Below are positions 10,761-22,052 of a stretch of 64,000 nucleotides of DNA, piece by piece (position 1 is the stretch's first letter; each line of letters begins with the position of its first letter). A model generated the notes under the pieces. That model saw nothing but the letters and a program-made list of their open reading frames with translations, was not told where the DNA came from and did not search any database. The position numbers were made by a program, and so were the translations under genes. The DNA comes from Gymnorhina tibicen (lineage: Eukaryota; Chordata; Aves; Passeriformes; Artamidae). Location: the NCBI GenBank assembly GCA_013399875.1, contig VXAZ01002367.1, positions 744,001 through 808,000 on the forward strand, read 5' to 3'.

Positions 10761-12355
10761 CTTTGGTCAAGTTTGGATGCGGCCCAACACAGCATTTAGG
10801 GGAGGAAGCTCTTGGTGTGTTCGCCCACGGTGGGCGGGAGTGTGATTTAAGCCCTTACAGCAGGAGGTACATGGGGAGAAGGGGGATATTTTAAGGAGAG
10901 AAACACATATTACAGCCCAATCCTACTTCCACTACTTTTGATTAAATTTGCAACCTTCTACTGCAGATTCCTCCTCAGTGCAAGGACAGAACTGTATTTT
11001 CTTCCTGTAACAGAACGGGGCATTGCACTGCAGGATGCTTCAATCATGCTGCTCATCATATGTATCTCTTCCCATAAAACAGCCTGCACAAGAGCAGTGG
11101 CAATTCAGGCTGTTCAGAGAGGGACCCAAGCTGTACAAATTCCTGAAAGTCATCAAAGCTGGACTGGTGTCACCTAGAGAATAGATTGGTTCAGCTGAAC
11201 AAAAAAAACTGGTGTGATGTTGAATTTGCTGGTAAGCCCAACCAAAGAAACTTGGCCCACAGGTTGTGAAAGTCCCATGTCAAAGCCTCAGTGTCTTCCC
11301 CATGCAGGACGTGGAGTTTTGGCAGCCTCACGAGTCTCATCAGAAGGATGAAGGCATGTCTGTTCTCCATACCCGTGTGTAAGAACCAGCAGCAAGAAAA
11401 AGCAGCACACTAGAGCATTATCAGCAACTGAGAGAAGAGGAATGCAGGTGACAAGCCAGCCTCTAGAGTGATGAGCAATTTGGCTTTTGAAGCCTGGGCT
11501 TCAGTATTCCTGCCTGTAGTCCCAAAACTGGGCAAAAATCTTGCAAGGTCTTTCTTGACCATCAGCATCAGTGATCATGGTGATGAAACGCTACCTTGAT
11601 GATGTGATGGAAGATGTGAGAGGAGACACATTTTTGGGAAGCTGTCACTCTAGATGAGGACATTCTCACCCCCTGCCTATTCTCATTTTCTTCTAGATTT
11701 CTTACAAATTGGTCAATAGAACCATGAATTTCATCTGAGACAATGCACAGGGATTTTCTAGCTTATACAGCCTGACACAGACAGCAGTCAAGTCTTCTGC
11801 TGGACTCAAAAGCACTTTTATGGAGAGGATTTCTCCTGCTCAGTAGGGAAGGTATCATAGAAATAAAAAGGTCTTTTGCTTCTTTTACAGTGTTTTCAGA
11901 TTTGACAACCAGGTTTTTCAATTAACTTTAACAATTCATGTTAATATTTTTTAAGAGCAAGAGGGTAAGTATGGGGTTTCCCATGGAGAGAGAGAGATCC
12001 AAAAGTTTTAGACAACCTTTATGGAACGGAAAGCTAGAAGCAACTCTGCTGGAGTCTGGGTCCAGTCACCTCAGATGTGCACAAAATACCCTTGCACAGA
12101 AAATAAGAGCCGCTGGTAGGAACTGAGACTCTTCTCAGTTGTGCTCTCCCTCGTCCCTGAGTCAATGCCTGTGCTGGAGTCTGTGTGCAGCATGGAGGAT
12201 GTTTCTTCCTCAAACCTCATTAAATCTAATTAAATAGCTTACAGAAGTATTTATGAAAACAAATTTTAAAATGGCAAAGGCATGCCAACACGGAAGGTAC
12301 TTCTAATTCTGCCTGTGTCTTTTTGTGGATTTGGAGATGGTTCAGAAGTGCACAC
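10761..12355. other. Non-coding stretch right of the island
   Basis: CpG density falls to background within a few hundred bases of the island. No exon or transposon could be recognised. If a rightward gene starts at the island, this is the beginning of its first intron. Confidence 0.5.
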
Positions 12356-12359
12356 TTGG

Positions 12360-12490
12360 AAGGTAATTGCTGACAGCATGCAGAATCCATCAAGCTATAA
12401 TTAACACTCTACTATTATTCTAATTGCTTCACTCAAGCTTCTGTGTTTTTTAATTGTAGAGCAATTTGCCAATAGAGAATTTAATTGCAA
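12360..12490. promoter_or_regulatory. Homeodomain-type TAATTG cluster
   Basis: TAATTG occurs four times on the + strand (12,364, 12,421, 12,451 and 12,482) and TAATTA once (12,398) within about 125 bases. The last three TAATTG copies are 30 and 31 bases apart, near three helical turns. A further CAATTTGCC word sits between them. TAATTG/TAATTA is the core site of Antennapedia-, Lhx- and Nkx-like homeodomain proteins. The cluster is in unique AT-rich sequence about 2 kb from the promoter, as expected of an enhancer. Function is inferred. Confidence 0.45.
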
Positions 12491-13552
12491 TACATATTTC
12501 ATACATTTTGGGACAAAGTACCATTATTTCCACTTCAGCAAAAATGTTCCTCAGTTTTTAATAGCTTTCTTTATTCCTTTCTGGAATTTTAAAATTTTTT
12601 TTTCCTCTATACAGGAATTTGATTGCAACCTCTTGTGAAATTAGCAATGATATAATATCTAGGAGCGCCTGGAGGCTTCAGTTTGGATCATGACTCTATT
12701 AAGCTAGGAACTGTACATACATGTATCAGACACAGCCCTGAGGAGCTTGAAATCTAAACAGAGAAGACAAACTGAGGTGAGAACAGAAGTATTATCGTGC
12801 TTTACAGCTGGGGAAGCAGCCCCAGATGACTCACCTTAGGTGACCCCATGCTCCTGGGACACAGCCAGGAACTCACATGAGCCCTGGGCTTGGGGCACCC
12901 TTCATCTTCAACATGAACTGAGTTTCTGTCTCCTGGTTCCTGCAAAAGTATCTCTCTGTGATTTGATTTGTAAGATAGACCTTCCAAATAACTTCTAACC
13001 ACCCGGGATCTAGTCGCTTTTCACAGATGCCTTGGCTTTCAGAGCAAGACACAGCATTAAGCAGGAGCCCTGGTGATCTGCAGAGCACCCCACAGGTGTC
13101 ACACTGGATGGAAGAAAATGGCAATGTTGTCAGGCTTTGGGAAGGATGCATTTGACTTCTCCTGGGGCAGACTGAAGGTTGGAGGCAGTGAAATAGAAAA
13201 GGATGGATCTTTGCTCTTGTTGACCATCCTCGCATTTGACATTTTTCATTCACTCCTCCATTCACTTCCATCTGCAGGGCTACAAATCCCTCTGCAACAT
13301 TTGTCTTCTTCTAATAACTTTCATGATGGTTTTACACCCAATGCCAGTGGTGTTGAGGTTTGCAAAATGAGTGATGCCATGGCTACAATCCATTGTATTG
13401 TCAGCCTGGTGCATTGAGGTGTCAATCATTATTATCATGGTGCCACATACTTAAGAAGTTTTCAGCAGGTGTGTTGTGGAGACAGTGTACAAAGTCACAG
13501 TGATTATTCAGCACAGCAACAGTCACATTAATAGATTTCTAGCAATGGCCTT
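12491..13552. other. Non-coding stretch
   Basis: The first part (to about 12,700) continues the AT-rich unique sequence. 12.87-13.42 kb has overlapping frames of 110-130 codons on both strands, none with a recognisable motif. Sequence immediately left of the LTR-like element could include retroviral remnants, but none is identifiable. Confidence 0.45.
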
Positions 13553-13833
13553 TGGTGTTAGCTGCTCATGATTTGGCTCCTGCCATCCAGGTTGCAAGAG
13601 ACGGTTTCTCTGGTATGACCAGATCAACCACAGCATCAGCGTTCCAGAGGTTTATTCTATGTTCTGGTTACACCAGATCTGCAAGGACAATTTTATGGCT
13701 TGTTGCCACCCAAAGCTGGTCTCCTGTCTCTCTTGGATCCCAACCCTGCTCCTCAGAGCTTGTTTTGTTGGTACAACCTGCAAGATGCATGACATCATCC
13801 ACAAGTGCCTAGAAGCTATGACTTGTGATAACA
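13553..13833 (-). mobile_element. Probable solo LTR of an endogenous retrovirus
   Basis: Read on the - strand, this block has the order of a short avian LTR. A U3-like part is followed by a CATAAAA TATA-like word (near 13,690), then a polyadenylation signal AATAAA (13,656-13,651). After it comes a U5-like segment that begins CCTCTGGAACGCTGATGC and runs on to a TAACA/ACACCA end. The ends are compatible with TG...CA. The ends and a target-site duplication could not be fixed, so the boundaries may be off by tens of bases. About 280 bases is typical for passerine ERV LTRs. No gag, pol or env remnant was seen next to it, hence solo. The call rests on layout and remembered style of passerine LTR R-U5 segments. 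Confidence 0.55.
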
Positions 13834-16189
13834 TCACTTCTCACTGCTTAAATGGGTGAAGCCAACTCAGCTTAGCAGGAGGCAGCAAATGACAGTGGGA
13901 ATTAAAGGAAGAGATGATCAAATCAAGCTTCAGTGTAGGATCACTAACAGTGCTGACATGAAAGTTTACCTTGGGCTCAAACTCTGAAGCTTAGCCTGCA
14001 ATGACACATAAACCTTTTCTTCTCTTGAAATTAGAGGCTGGTGCCTGAACTCTGGTCCTCCAGGAATATAAAGTCTTTGATCAAGACCAGATCATGCTTC
14101 ATTAATGTGAAAGTTCAGTCGAGTAGCTGCTGTCATTTCATTTTTCACAGGCAATGAGTTAAATTGCTTTCTCAGCCCGGGGCTGGCACAGGCAGTTAGC
14201 AAAAAAGGGTGCAAATAACTAGATCCAATTAACTAAACCCAAGTTCTGTCACAACTTTGCCACCTCCGATTGTTTTTTTTTTCCATCCTGAAGGACTTCT
14301 TTTAAAACTGTTGTATAAGTGTGTGTGTATTTATCTCATCTTTCTAAAAGCAGACTATCAAAATAGCATGACAGCAGTTTCTTGTCAAGACAGAAGGGAG
14401 AGAGAAAGGGTCTGGTAGCACTAGAATGTTGTCTGCCAGTTGGATGGACAAAATACATGATAAGAATGAGGGTTTGAATGTAAATCTGTAGTACTCAAAC
14501 CTAGAGATTACACTCAATTGCTTAAAAGCAATTTTTTTTTTGGTAGACAAGGCAATGGACTGACTCCAAGAGCAGGAAGAATGCTGGTAGACCTGAAGTC
14601 TGAACACTGTCTGCTTGGATCATACATTTCAGTATAACATTGCACTAATCACTCTTGAACTCCAAAATCCAGAAGTTTCCCCAAGCCCAGGGAGAGATTT
14701 GGCCCCATGTGCGAGCTGGCAGGTTTTGGGCTTTGCTCTTCAGATCTGGACTTGGACTCAGATCTGTGCCAAGCCTCTAACAGCAGGAGCAGAGCTGGAG
14801 ACACAGCTATTCCCAGCAGTGACTAGTGCTAACAGTGTCTATGCTATGAGGAGCTCTATTAACTGGCATAATAACCATAATTACATGGTGTAACTTCTGC
14901 TTGTCGCTCTCACCTCTAGGCTGAGAGGGAAGCGTGAAGCTCTTGCAGCCCCAGAGGAATGTGTTAGATTAAATGATGCAAGTGGAGCAAGGAAGCTGGA
15001 ATCCAGCTGCAGATCAAATTGGAGTCACCTGCCCCTGCTCAGAGAATAATAGAAAAAAAATTAGAAATATTGGAGGAGGAGTTTAACTTCTCTTTCAGAT
15101 AGGGATGCTTTAAATCAAGACTATTTCTTCACTCTGGACAAGTCTCTAGAAAGGGCCAGAGACTCCATGTGCAGCTGAGAAACAGTAGATGCTTTATTTT
15201 ACTGTAAGCTCTTGCCTCAGTGTAAGTGGAAAAATGAGCCACCAGCTCACTTAATAAAAGTAATGGGCTCTAAAGTGTTTCCAGAGTAAAGTTCGTATGT
15301 CCTTGCTGATGGCTGTTGGCTTCCAGTGACTTTCATAGCAAACAAAGGTAACTGACCCTGCCCCAAAACAACCCCCACCTCTCTGTGGGCTCAGATAAGG
15401 AGAAGCCCACATGGAGTGAATGCAGGATGCCCTCTGAAAAAAGCTGCCAGGCTGAGTATTTATTTAATAGCTCACTGTCCAGTCTTTATTCTGCAGATGA
15501 AGGGCACCATCAGCACGGGTGGTCTCTGCCTGGCAGCATTTTCAAGGCAAGTTTAGCTGAGGGTTGCACAAGTTAAGGCTGTTCTCAGAGGTCCAGATCC
15601 CATATAACAATTAAAGGAAGATGATTGCGGAATGACCACAGCAGCCAGACTTTGGATGCATCTGGCAAGCAAGCACTGCCTTGCAGATCAGAGCTAGTTT
15701 TTCCCAACTTGATCAAGTTATCCTTGATCTTTATCCATGCTGGAAGTGGGGCAAGATACCTTGTGACAACTTTTATTGGGACTCAATTACTGCCTCTGTG
15801 ATTACTATGGGCTGTTACTACCAAACGGTCTCTTGTTGCTTCATCTGGCTGGAAGATATTAAGATTTGTCCGCTGCTTCATCATACTTTGATCCCTTGTT
15901 TAGGAAAGAAATCTCTTTCCTTGCTTGAGTGCCTCATTCTTGGCTAGGGATTGAACTGCAGGCTGATATTTCTGCTTGGCCCTTGAAGCCAACTATTAAC
16001 CACACTTCTTATCCTGCTGGTACCACCCAGGAGTGCATCAATACTGCAATACAAATGGCACAGCATCATTATATGAAGAACAAAATACATAGCAGGGCCC
16101 TGCTGTGGCTTAGAGGCTCTGAGAAGAATCTCTCAAAATATCTTAGACATCTGCTGTGTTGTTATGATCCAACTGTTATTAAGGTTCTT
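13834..16189. other. Non-coding stretch
   Basis: No gene recognised. T runs of 10 at about 14,273 and 14,532. 15.64-16.18 kb contains + frames of 87-88 codons with no family resemblance. It lies directly left of the second LTR-like stretch and might be old internal retroelement sequence, but no retroviral motif is visible. Confidence 0.45.
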
Positions 16190-16520
16190 TAGAAATTCCT
16201 CTGCCCAAATTAAGGTGCAAATGAGACCATATGCCGGTAACAATAATATGAGTTTTATTGATTGTAGATATATGAGAGAGAGAGAAAGAAAGAAGTAGAA
16301 AATAGGTGTAGGGGGGACAGAAAGAAAGTGACAGGGACAGAATAAGGAAAATATCACCACTCCGTGGATCCCAACAATGTTCTGTTGATCCTCTCCGGCT
16401 GGTCTTGGTGGTGAAGAATAGAATCCGATAGGTAGATATGCTCAGGCTAGGCAGGCATGTCCAGGCATGTCCCCCTGGGGGAGGGGGCAGTCTCTGGGTC
16501 TGTTGCATCACATGAAGTCC
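16190..16520 (-). mobile_element. Possible second LTR-like remnant
   Basis: On the - strand an AATAAAAC signal (TTTATT at 16,254-16,259 on +) is followed by an R/U5-like stretch toward 16,200 and preceded by a purine/pyrimidine-biased U3-like part. It includes a GA-rich tract (16,272-16,298) and a doubled AGGCATGTCC (16,453-16,472). Layout suggests a diverged LTR. Ends, TATA box and target duplication are not convincing. An ordinary unique sequence with a GA microsatellite is the alternative. Confidence 0.35.
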
Positions 16521-17668
16521 TCTGGGGCAAAGCCTCTCATGTGAATATCACGTGGATGTGCCCTGTGGGGTTGGGAGTTCCACAGCTGGGCCAGTTTGTG
16601 TAATCAGAGAATGGGCGTTTATTGCCTCTCACCAGAGGTTACACCATGCACCCAAAAACCTCCTCCTTCCCCTGTGGTTGGGGAAGAGTCTGTGCTCTCC
16701 CCACCACCCCAAACTCAGCTGGAGGCTTTGGCCTATTGTGGATGCATGCCTTTTCCTCAGCCTGAGGTGACTGAACAATGGGTTTCCTTTAATCTAATCA
16801 GCAGTTCTACTTACAGTCCAAAATTCTTCAAGGGGGTTTCTGTGGTTGTAGCTTCTTTAAAACTTTGTATCAATGATTGAGGCATAAACTATTTTCAGTC
16901 TCTGACACATGTGTAAAATCTCATGATTGTTCTTCAGATTCTTCTGTGGATACATCAGCCTCTCCTCCGCTCCTCTATTGGTCTCCCTGTGCCAACACGT
17001 GTTCTTACCAGCAGCATCTGACACAAGGCTTGTTTTCCTACACAGCTATTCTATTTGTTCAGTACCTGAGGTATTATCCTCTGGTTTGAGACACCCTAAA
17101 TCACTCCCATAATGGATAGTTGGGATGACATGAAGGATTATGATTTCATGTTGTAATAAGGAAGAGCAGATGAAGGCTTAATAGACACAGATCCCAGTTT
17201 ACGCCAATGCCATAACTAATTAGAAACAGGGGAAGCAAATAGATGGAAAATGTCTCAAACTTCTCTCAGAGCCTGCCATGGCACATGAATGAGTCTCTGG
17301 CATCACCACACCATCATTGCAGTAGCTGGACAACTTTGTCCACAGATCCAGTGATGGATGTTTGGAATTTGTACATAAGCTCTGTGTCTTCAGTGACACC
17401 CATTTCTTAGCACACGCCTCCATCTCCCACAAGGTGTGAATGACCACGGGAAGTTCCAGGGATGCAGAACAACTGTTTCCATTGTATCCCAGGAGGATTG
17501 CATTCCTTTTGCCTTAAAGATGCTGTTTCCATCAGCTCTGCAGAAAGGCACATTGCAACAGAGCGCTTACACAGAAATAATGAGATTGAATCCCTTACCA
17601 GCTTGTGATCTGAGGCAGCACTGTTTGAAGAGGCCCAAGTTGCCTTATGCCCCCTATCACCCAAATTT
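16521..17668. other. Non-coding stretch
   Basis: 16.53-16.88 kb may continue the LTR-like element, with another TTTATT at about 16,618. Otherwise no recognisable feature. Confidence 0.4.
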
Positions 17669-17692
17669 AAAAAAAAAAAAAAAAAAAAAAAA
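17669..17692 (+). repeat. Long poly(A) tract (24 A)
   Basis: Twenty-four consecutive A residues, the longest homopolymer in the window and opposite in sense to most long runs right of the island. It could be the tail of a retroposed transcript ending here, but no AATAAA lies 10-30 bases upstream and no parent transcript was recognised. It may be a simple A-repeat. Confidence 0.8.
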
Positions 17693-20600
17693 CCCAAACC
17701 AAAACACTCCAGCATGATATAATTTCGTCTCTTGGATTAGAAGAAACTACATAGAGATTTTAGCCTCACACCTGTGCTGCTCCAGAGAGGAGCTAAATTC
17801 AGCTAGGATTTCTTTATGTTCTTTAGCTTTCATATTTTTCTCCAAGAGGTCTACACTACTCCCTTCCATCCCACTTGGCCAGAGCCTCTTCATTCTGGTT
17901 ACCCTGGACAATATTTTCTTTTGGAGGATCCAGAATCAGACACCTGGAAGGTAAGGGCAGACCAACCAACCCACTCTGCTCCTCACGTAGCTATGGCAGC
18001 ATCATCTACTCCTAGGGCACCAAGAGGGAGCTCTTCCTGAGAACTTAGGGAAGAAGCAACATCCAACAGAACCCCCAGACAAGAAGGTGGAAGAACAAAA
18101 AATGCCACTCTTATCTTCCACTTACCCGCCTTGTGATGAGGTTTTTCCAGTCACTGACTCCAGCTGGAAGCAATGCAGTAAATAGCCGCATGCCCTGTGC
18201 ATAGGCTTGCTGAGAGGAGGAAGAGGAGCTGAACTCCCTCCCTTCTGCTCCATCACCACCACCTGATGTTGCACAAGCCCTTAGCTACACAAACCTTCCC
18301 TCTGAACCACGGCTGTCTGCAGCAGAGGTGAGCTCTCCTCTCTCCAACATTTATGGGGTGCAGGGTATCTGTGCTTGGGTCCCTGGATGGGCTACACCTG
18401 TGGGCTGTCAACAGGCAGTCTCGCCTCCCAGGCACCACCTGCACTGCCCCAAACCTTTATCCTTCAAGGGAGCCTTGAGGCTTGAGGGTGAAGTGGCAAG
18501 TGGTGGGTGCTGCTTTTTTTTGGTTTTGTGGGTTTTTTTTTTTTATGCTGGCTATTTTATTGCAGGCTATTTTGCTAGAAATACCAGAGCTATAGTTCAG
18601 GTGACTCTTTGTTTCTGGCCCTCAGAATTCTCCTTTTTTGGGGAGAAGGGAATGTGCCTGGGGCGTGCTGGATATTTTTGAGTGCATGGTGGAGCCTTTT
18701 GACACTTGGAATATCTGTTGTGGTCCCAAGCTACAATGTGAGGGATAAGTGAATGAGATTTGCTTCTCTTGTTAAATGCTATTTTATCAAGTGCTATCTG
18801 TTTTTGGGCTGTTTACCTCCATTTTGACTAATAATTGCTGGGTAGCTCTGAGCTCCTGCATTGTTTGAACTGGTGTCTCTGTGTAGAGTGTTTCCTTGGG
18901 ACTTCAGATGCCTTCTCTACGTCTGTACAGAGCCCAGACTTGGATGTGGTCAGGAGGGGTTGCTGGTTCCAGTGCCGGGAGCATTTTCAGATTGGTTCCA
19001 TCAGGACTGATGGTTTCCCTTGGCTCTTTGCCTGAGGGTGTTGAGGCTTGGGCAGTAGTTCTCCTAAATGTCTTCCTCTGGCAGAGTGCAGCAGAGACAG
19101 GAGGTGCGTGTGTACCACAGTGCTTGTAGGCAATGCCGAACTTAGCCTGGCTCATCTCCGAGATACCCAGATTGTGTAGGCTGGGACAGCTTCCTCACAC
19201 GTGGCAGCCTCCAGGTGACTGGAATCTTCCCATAGATCATCTGTAATTTGATAAAAGTTGGCTCTCTGTATTAATGTAAGGCAAAACGTTGGAAAAAGCT
19301 ATTAATCACAGCTAGTGTCGGTGGCTGCTGAGTGCGCACCTGCGAGGCTGCAGCCCTGGGAAAGAGCATTTGAGGAATCTGCACGGCTCTGACAGAATGC
19401 CTGTGAGTTTTTCCCATTACATCACTACTGGGGCCAGCACAAAGGCTATCTGGGTTGCTCAAGGAAGTGTACTGTGGAAAACAATTCTACTTTGATGACT
19501 GATCCAGGCATTTATTTAGGCAAAGCAGAAGCAGTTGCGTTGGCTCATTTGATCTGTGCTGCTCATGGGAGACAACTCAGTGCTTGCTTTTGTTATACTT
19601 GCTCTTGCTTGCAGAAGTTCTTGAGATTTTTTTTTTTATGAACAAAACTGTCTATCCCTTCACGTGGCAATCGTGCCAGTGTCACAACCTTAATTATCAC
19701 TCAAATTTTCCAGATGGGATTTTTTCCAAAATCTGGCTCAGAAGAATTAGCCCACGTTTAAGGAAGTCACTGAACATGATACTGAAAAACTAGAAAAGCA
19801 TCTGTTTGTTACAAGAAAATAAAAGACAGGATGCAGTGTGTGCAGGCATGGGTGAAAATAAAACAGCTACTTGATTTCTAGTTTCATGCTTTGCTTTTAC
19901 ACCAGGCCTATGTGAGTAGCCCCCTGTGTCCTTTGCAGCAAAGATGCAAAAGTTCCCTGAGAGAGAAGGAAATCTGTTACACGAATCACACTGATCTCTG
20001 GGGCTGTGGCTGGAGCACCTTGCAAAACATTTACTTTTTTTTTAACATTTATTCTCTGTTAATATTTCTCATATGTTAGTGGCTGTTATTAAAGGTTTGA
20101 TAAATGGTTTAAATGAAAGACTTGCAGAAATGGCCAATTGACCCCTTTGAAATTTTGTTCACTCTCTATCTAGATATTAATTAAGATAAACTGACCTTCT
20201 GAAAAAAAAACCCCAAACAAGTGGGGCTTTCAACAATGTAATATATGAAAATAAAAGGTGAAACTTGGTGGGAGTGGCTGACAAATGGATGTTACGCTTT
20301 TCTCAAGTTTCTATCATGTGCTAAAACAAGATGTCACTGCTGGATTTTTCTGTGTCATAGCAGTTTTATCCTGTTTTAAATCTCTTCTAAGGATTAATAT
20401 TTCTCACCCTCAAAACTCTGGGAGAGGAAGAGGTTTTCAGCTCCTTATTTTAGAGAGATTCTCAAAATTCTCCTCATTTTAGAGAAAGGCCACAGTAAAT
20501 AGCAAGACATTACTGGTTGAAATTGCAAGAACCTGCAACGAGGAGAAATCTCCTCCACCCTGTAGTAAGGTAAAGTCCACTGGCAATAAATCTTTCCTCC

Positions 20601-21860
20601 TAACCTGGTCTTTGTAAGACTCGGCAAGAGTTGTCCATAACTCTTTCTTGCATAAAAGGTAGTTCAGGTTGTCTAACTCTACACTCACAGGTCCACCAGA
20701 ATCCCCAGGGCAGCTCCTATGCTCCATTCCTTCTCTTCCTGCAACAGGTCACACAAGCAGTGGGCAGTGGAGACTTTCAGAGTTTCCGAAAACCAGGAGG
20801 GCAGCCCGGGGTATAGCTCCAGCCAGGACTCTCTTGAATGCCTCTCCTAAAACCCTGCACACCCTAATGGGGTGGATCATAAAAGTGGAGTCCAGACAGC
20901 TGGAAGTCACATCTTTGGGATAATGGAGTGTGCAGATTTGCTTTGTGGTGTATTTGATCCAGACTGAATGTCAGCTCATAAGGGTGCTGACGGAGCCCAT
21001 AGTGAGAGTCCCCTCCACAATAACCCTCATCAGAGCAGTCTTTCCCATCCTCTGCCTTTCCTGCTAGATCATGTCTGCTTTATGGGCTCCAGGAATAGCA
21101 CATCACCATCTCTCCCTAGTTCTTGCAATTAATTTTCCACAAATGTTATAGGGTGTGTCTATTTACTTATTTATTAATTTATTTTTGCAAAAGGGGTTTT
21201 TACCTGGCTTTAACCTGACCTCAAAAGCCTGCTGCAGTGTGAAGCTGGAGGAAGGCAGATCTGTGTCTGTGCCTGGTATCGCCTGCATGCACCAGACCCT
21301 GCAGCTACTCATTCCTTCTTGTGCAGGCAGCTGAGAGCGTGACAATAGCACTTGGATATCATCCCATTTCCTCCCCCTTAAACATGAGCGTTGTCTTCCA
21401 GGTGTTACAGACGTTTTTGAAGTCAAAACACTTGCCAGCTCAAATTAAACTTGTGGTTTGCAGACAAATTGGGAGCCGGCCGGGGAGGAAGCTGGCGGGA
21501 GAACAGCTTTGTACATGTATGGGGTTCCAGGACAGCTGAGTTTCCAAAAATTGTGTAGAAATAGTCATCAGGGCAGAGATGAATCCATAGTGATGTGCCT
21601 CTGGTAAGAAGGGTATAAATGCAGAGCTGCATGGTGTCTGAAGTGAAGGACCCCTCAAGAGCAGGGCCCTGCTGCGGTTGGGTAGGGGGACCTCCTGTTA
21701 GAGGTTAAAAATTGGAGAATTTGGATTTCATTCGTCCAGCTTGCGGTCCCAAAGCCCAGTCTCAGTGCCACCTCTCTGGCTGTCCTGCCTGCAGGGGCAC
21801 CAGGGGCTGCAGGGGCTGGAAGTAGGTTCTGCACAGGCATGGTCTGCTCATGGTTTTTTT
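17693..21860. other. Non-coding stretch, T/G-biased
   Basis: No gene recognised. Long T-runs occur at about 18,514, 18,533, 19,627 and 20,035. 20.08-20.24 kb is AT-rich unique sequence (TAGATATTAATTAAGATAAAC) that might be regulatory. A small exon-like unit on the - strand (20,689-20,738) is discussed in the findings. Confidence 0.45.
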
Positions 21861-22052
21861 ACAATGAGAGTGGTAGAACACTGGCACAGATTGCCCAGAG
21901 CGGTGGTGGATGCGCCATCCTTGGAAACATCCAAGGTCAGGTTGGACAGGGCTCTGAGCAACCTGATCTGGTTGAAGATATCCTTGCTTGTTGCAGGAGG
22001 GTTGGACTAGATGGACTTTAATTGTCCCTTCTAACTCAAACTATTTTGTGGT
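21861..22052 (+). mobile_element. CR1 LINE, truncated 3' end
   Basis: This segment follows the avian CR1 3' end in order: GGTGG near the start, CACTGGCACAG-TTGCCCAGAG, a TGGATGC...CCATCC..GGAAACATCCAAGG block, GGTTGGA-AGGGCTCTGAGCAACC-TGATCT, then GGTTGGACTAGATGGAC and a CCCTTCTAACTCAAAC tail. Orientation is +. Only about 190 bases remain, the usual 5'-truncated form, without any reverse-transcriptase coding part. It is diverged and therefore inactive. Confidence 0.93.

Noticed and set aside
17400..17692. Processed pseudogene ending in the 24-A tract
   Set aside because: No polyadenylation signal just upstream, no recognisable parent sequence and no target duplication seen.
20479..20727. Serine protease call from a GDSGGP hexapeptide
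   Set aside because: No other protease motifs in frame or nearby. The continuation after GDSGGP does not resemble trypsin-like enzymes. Kept only as a low-interest exon-like observation.
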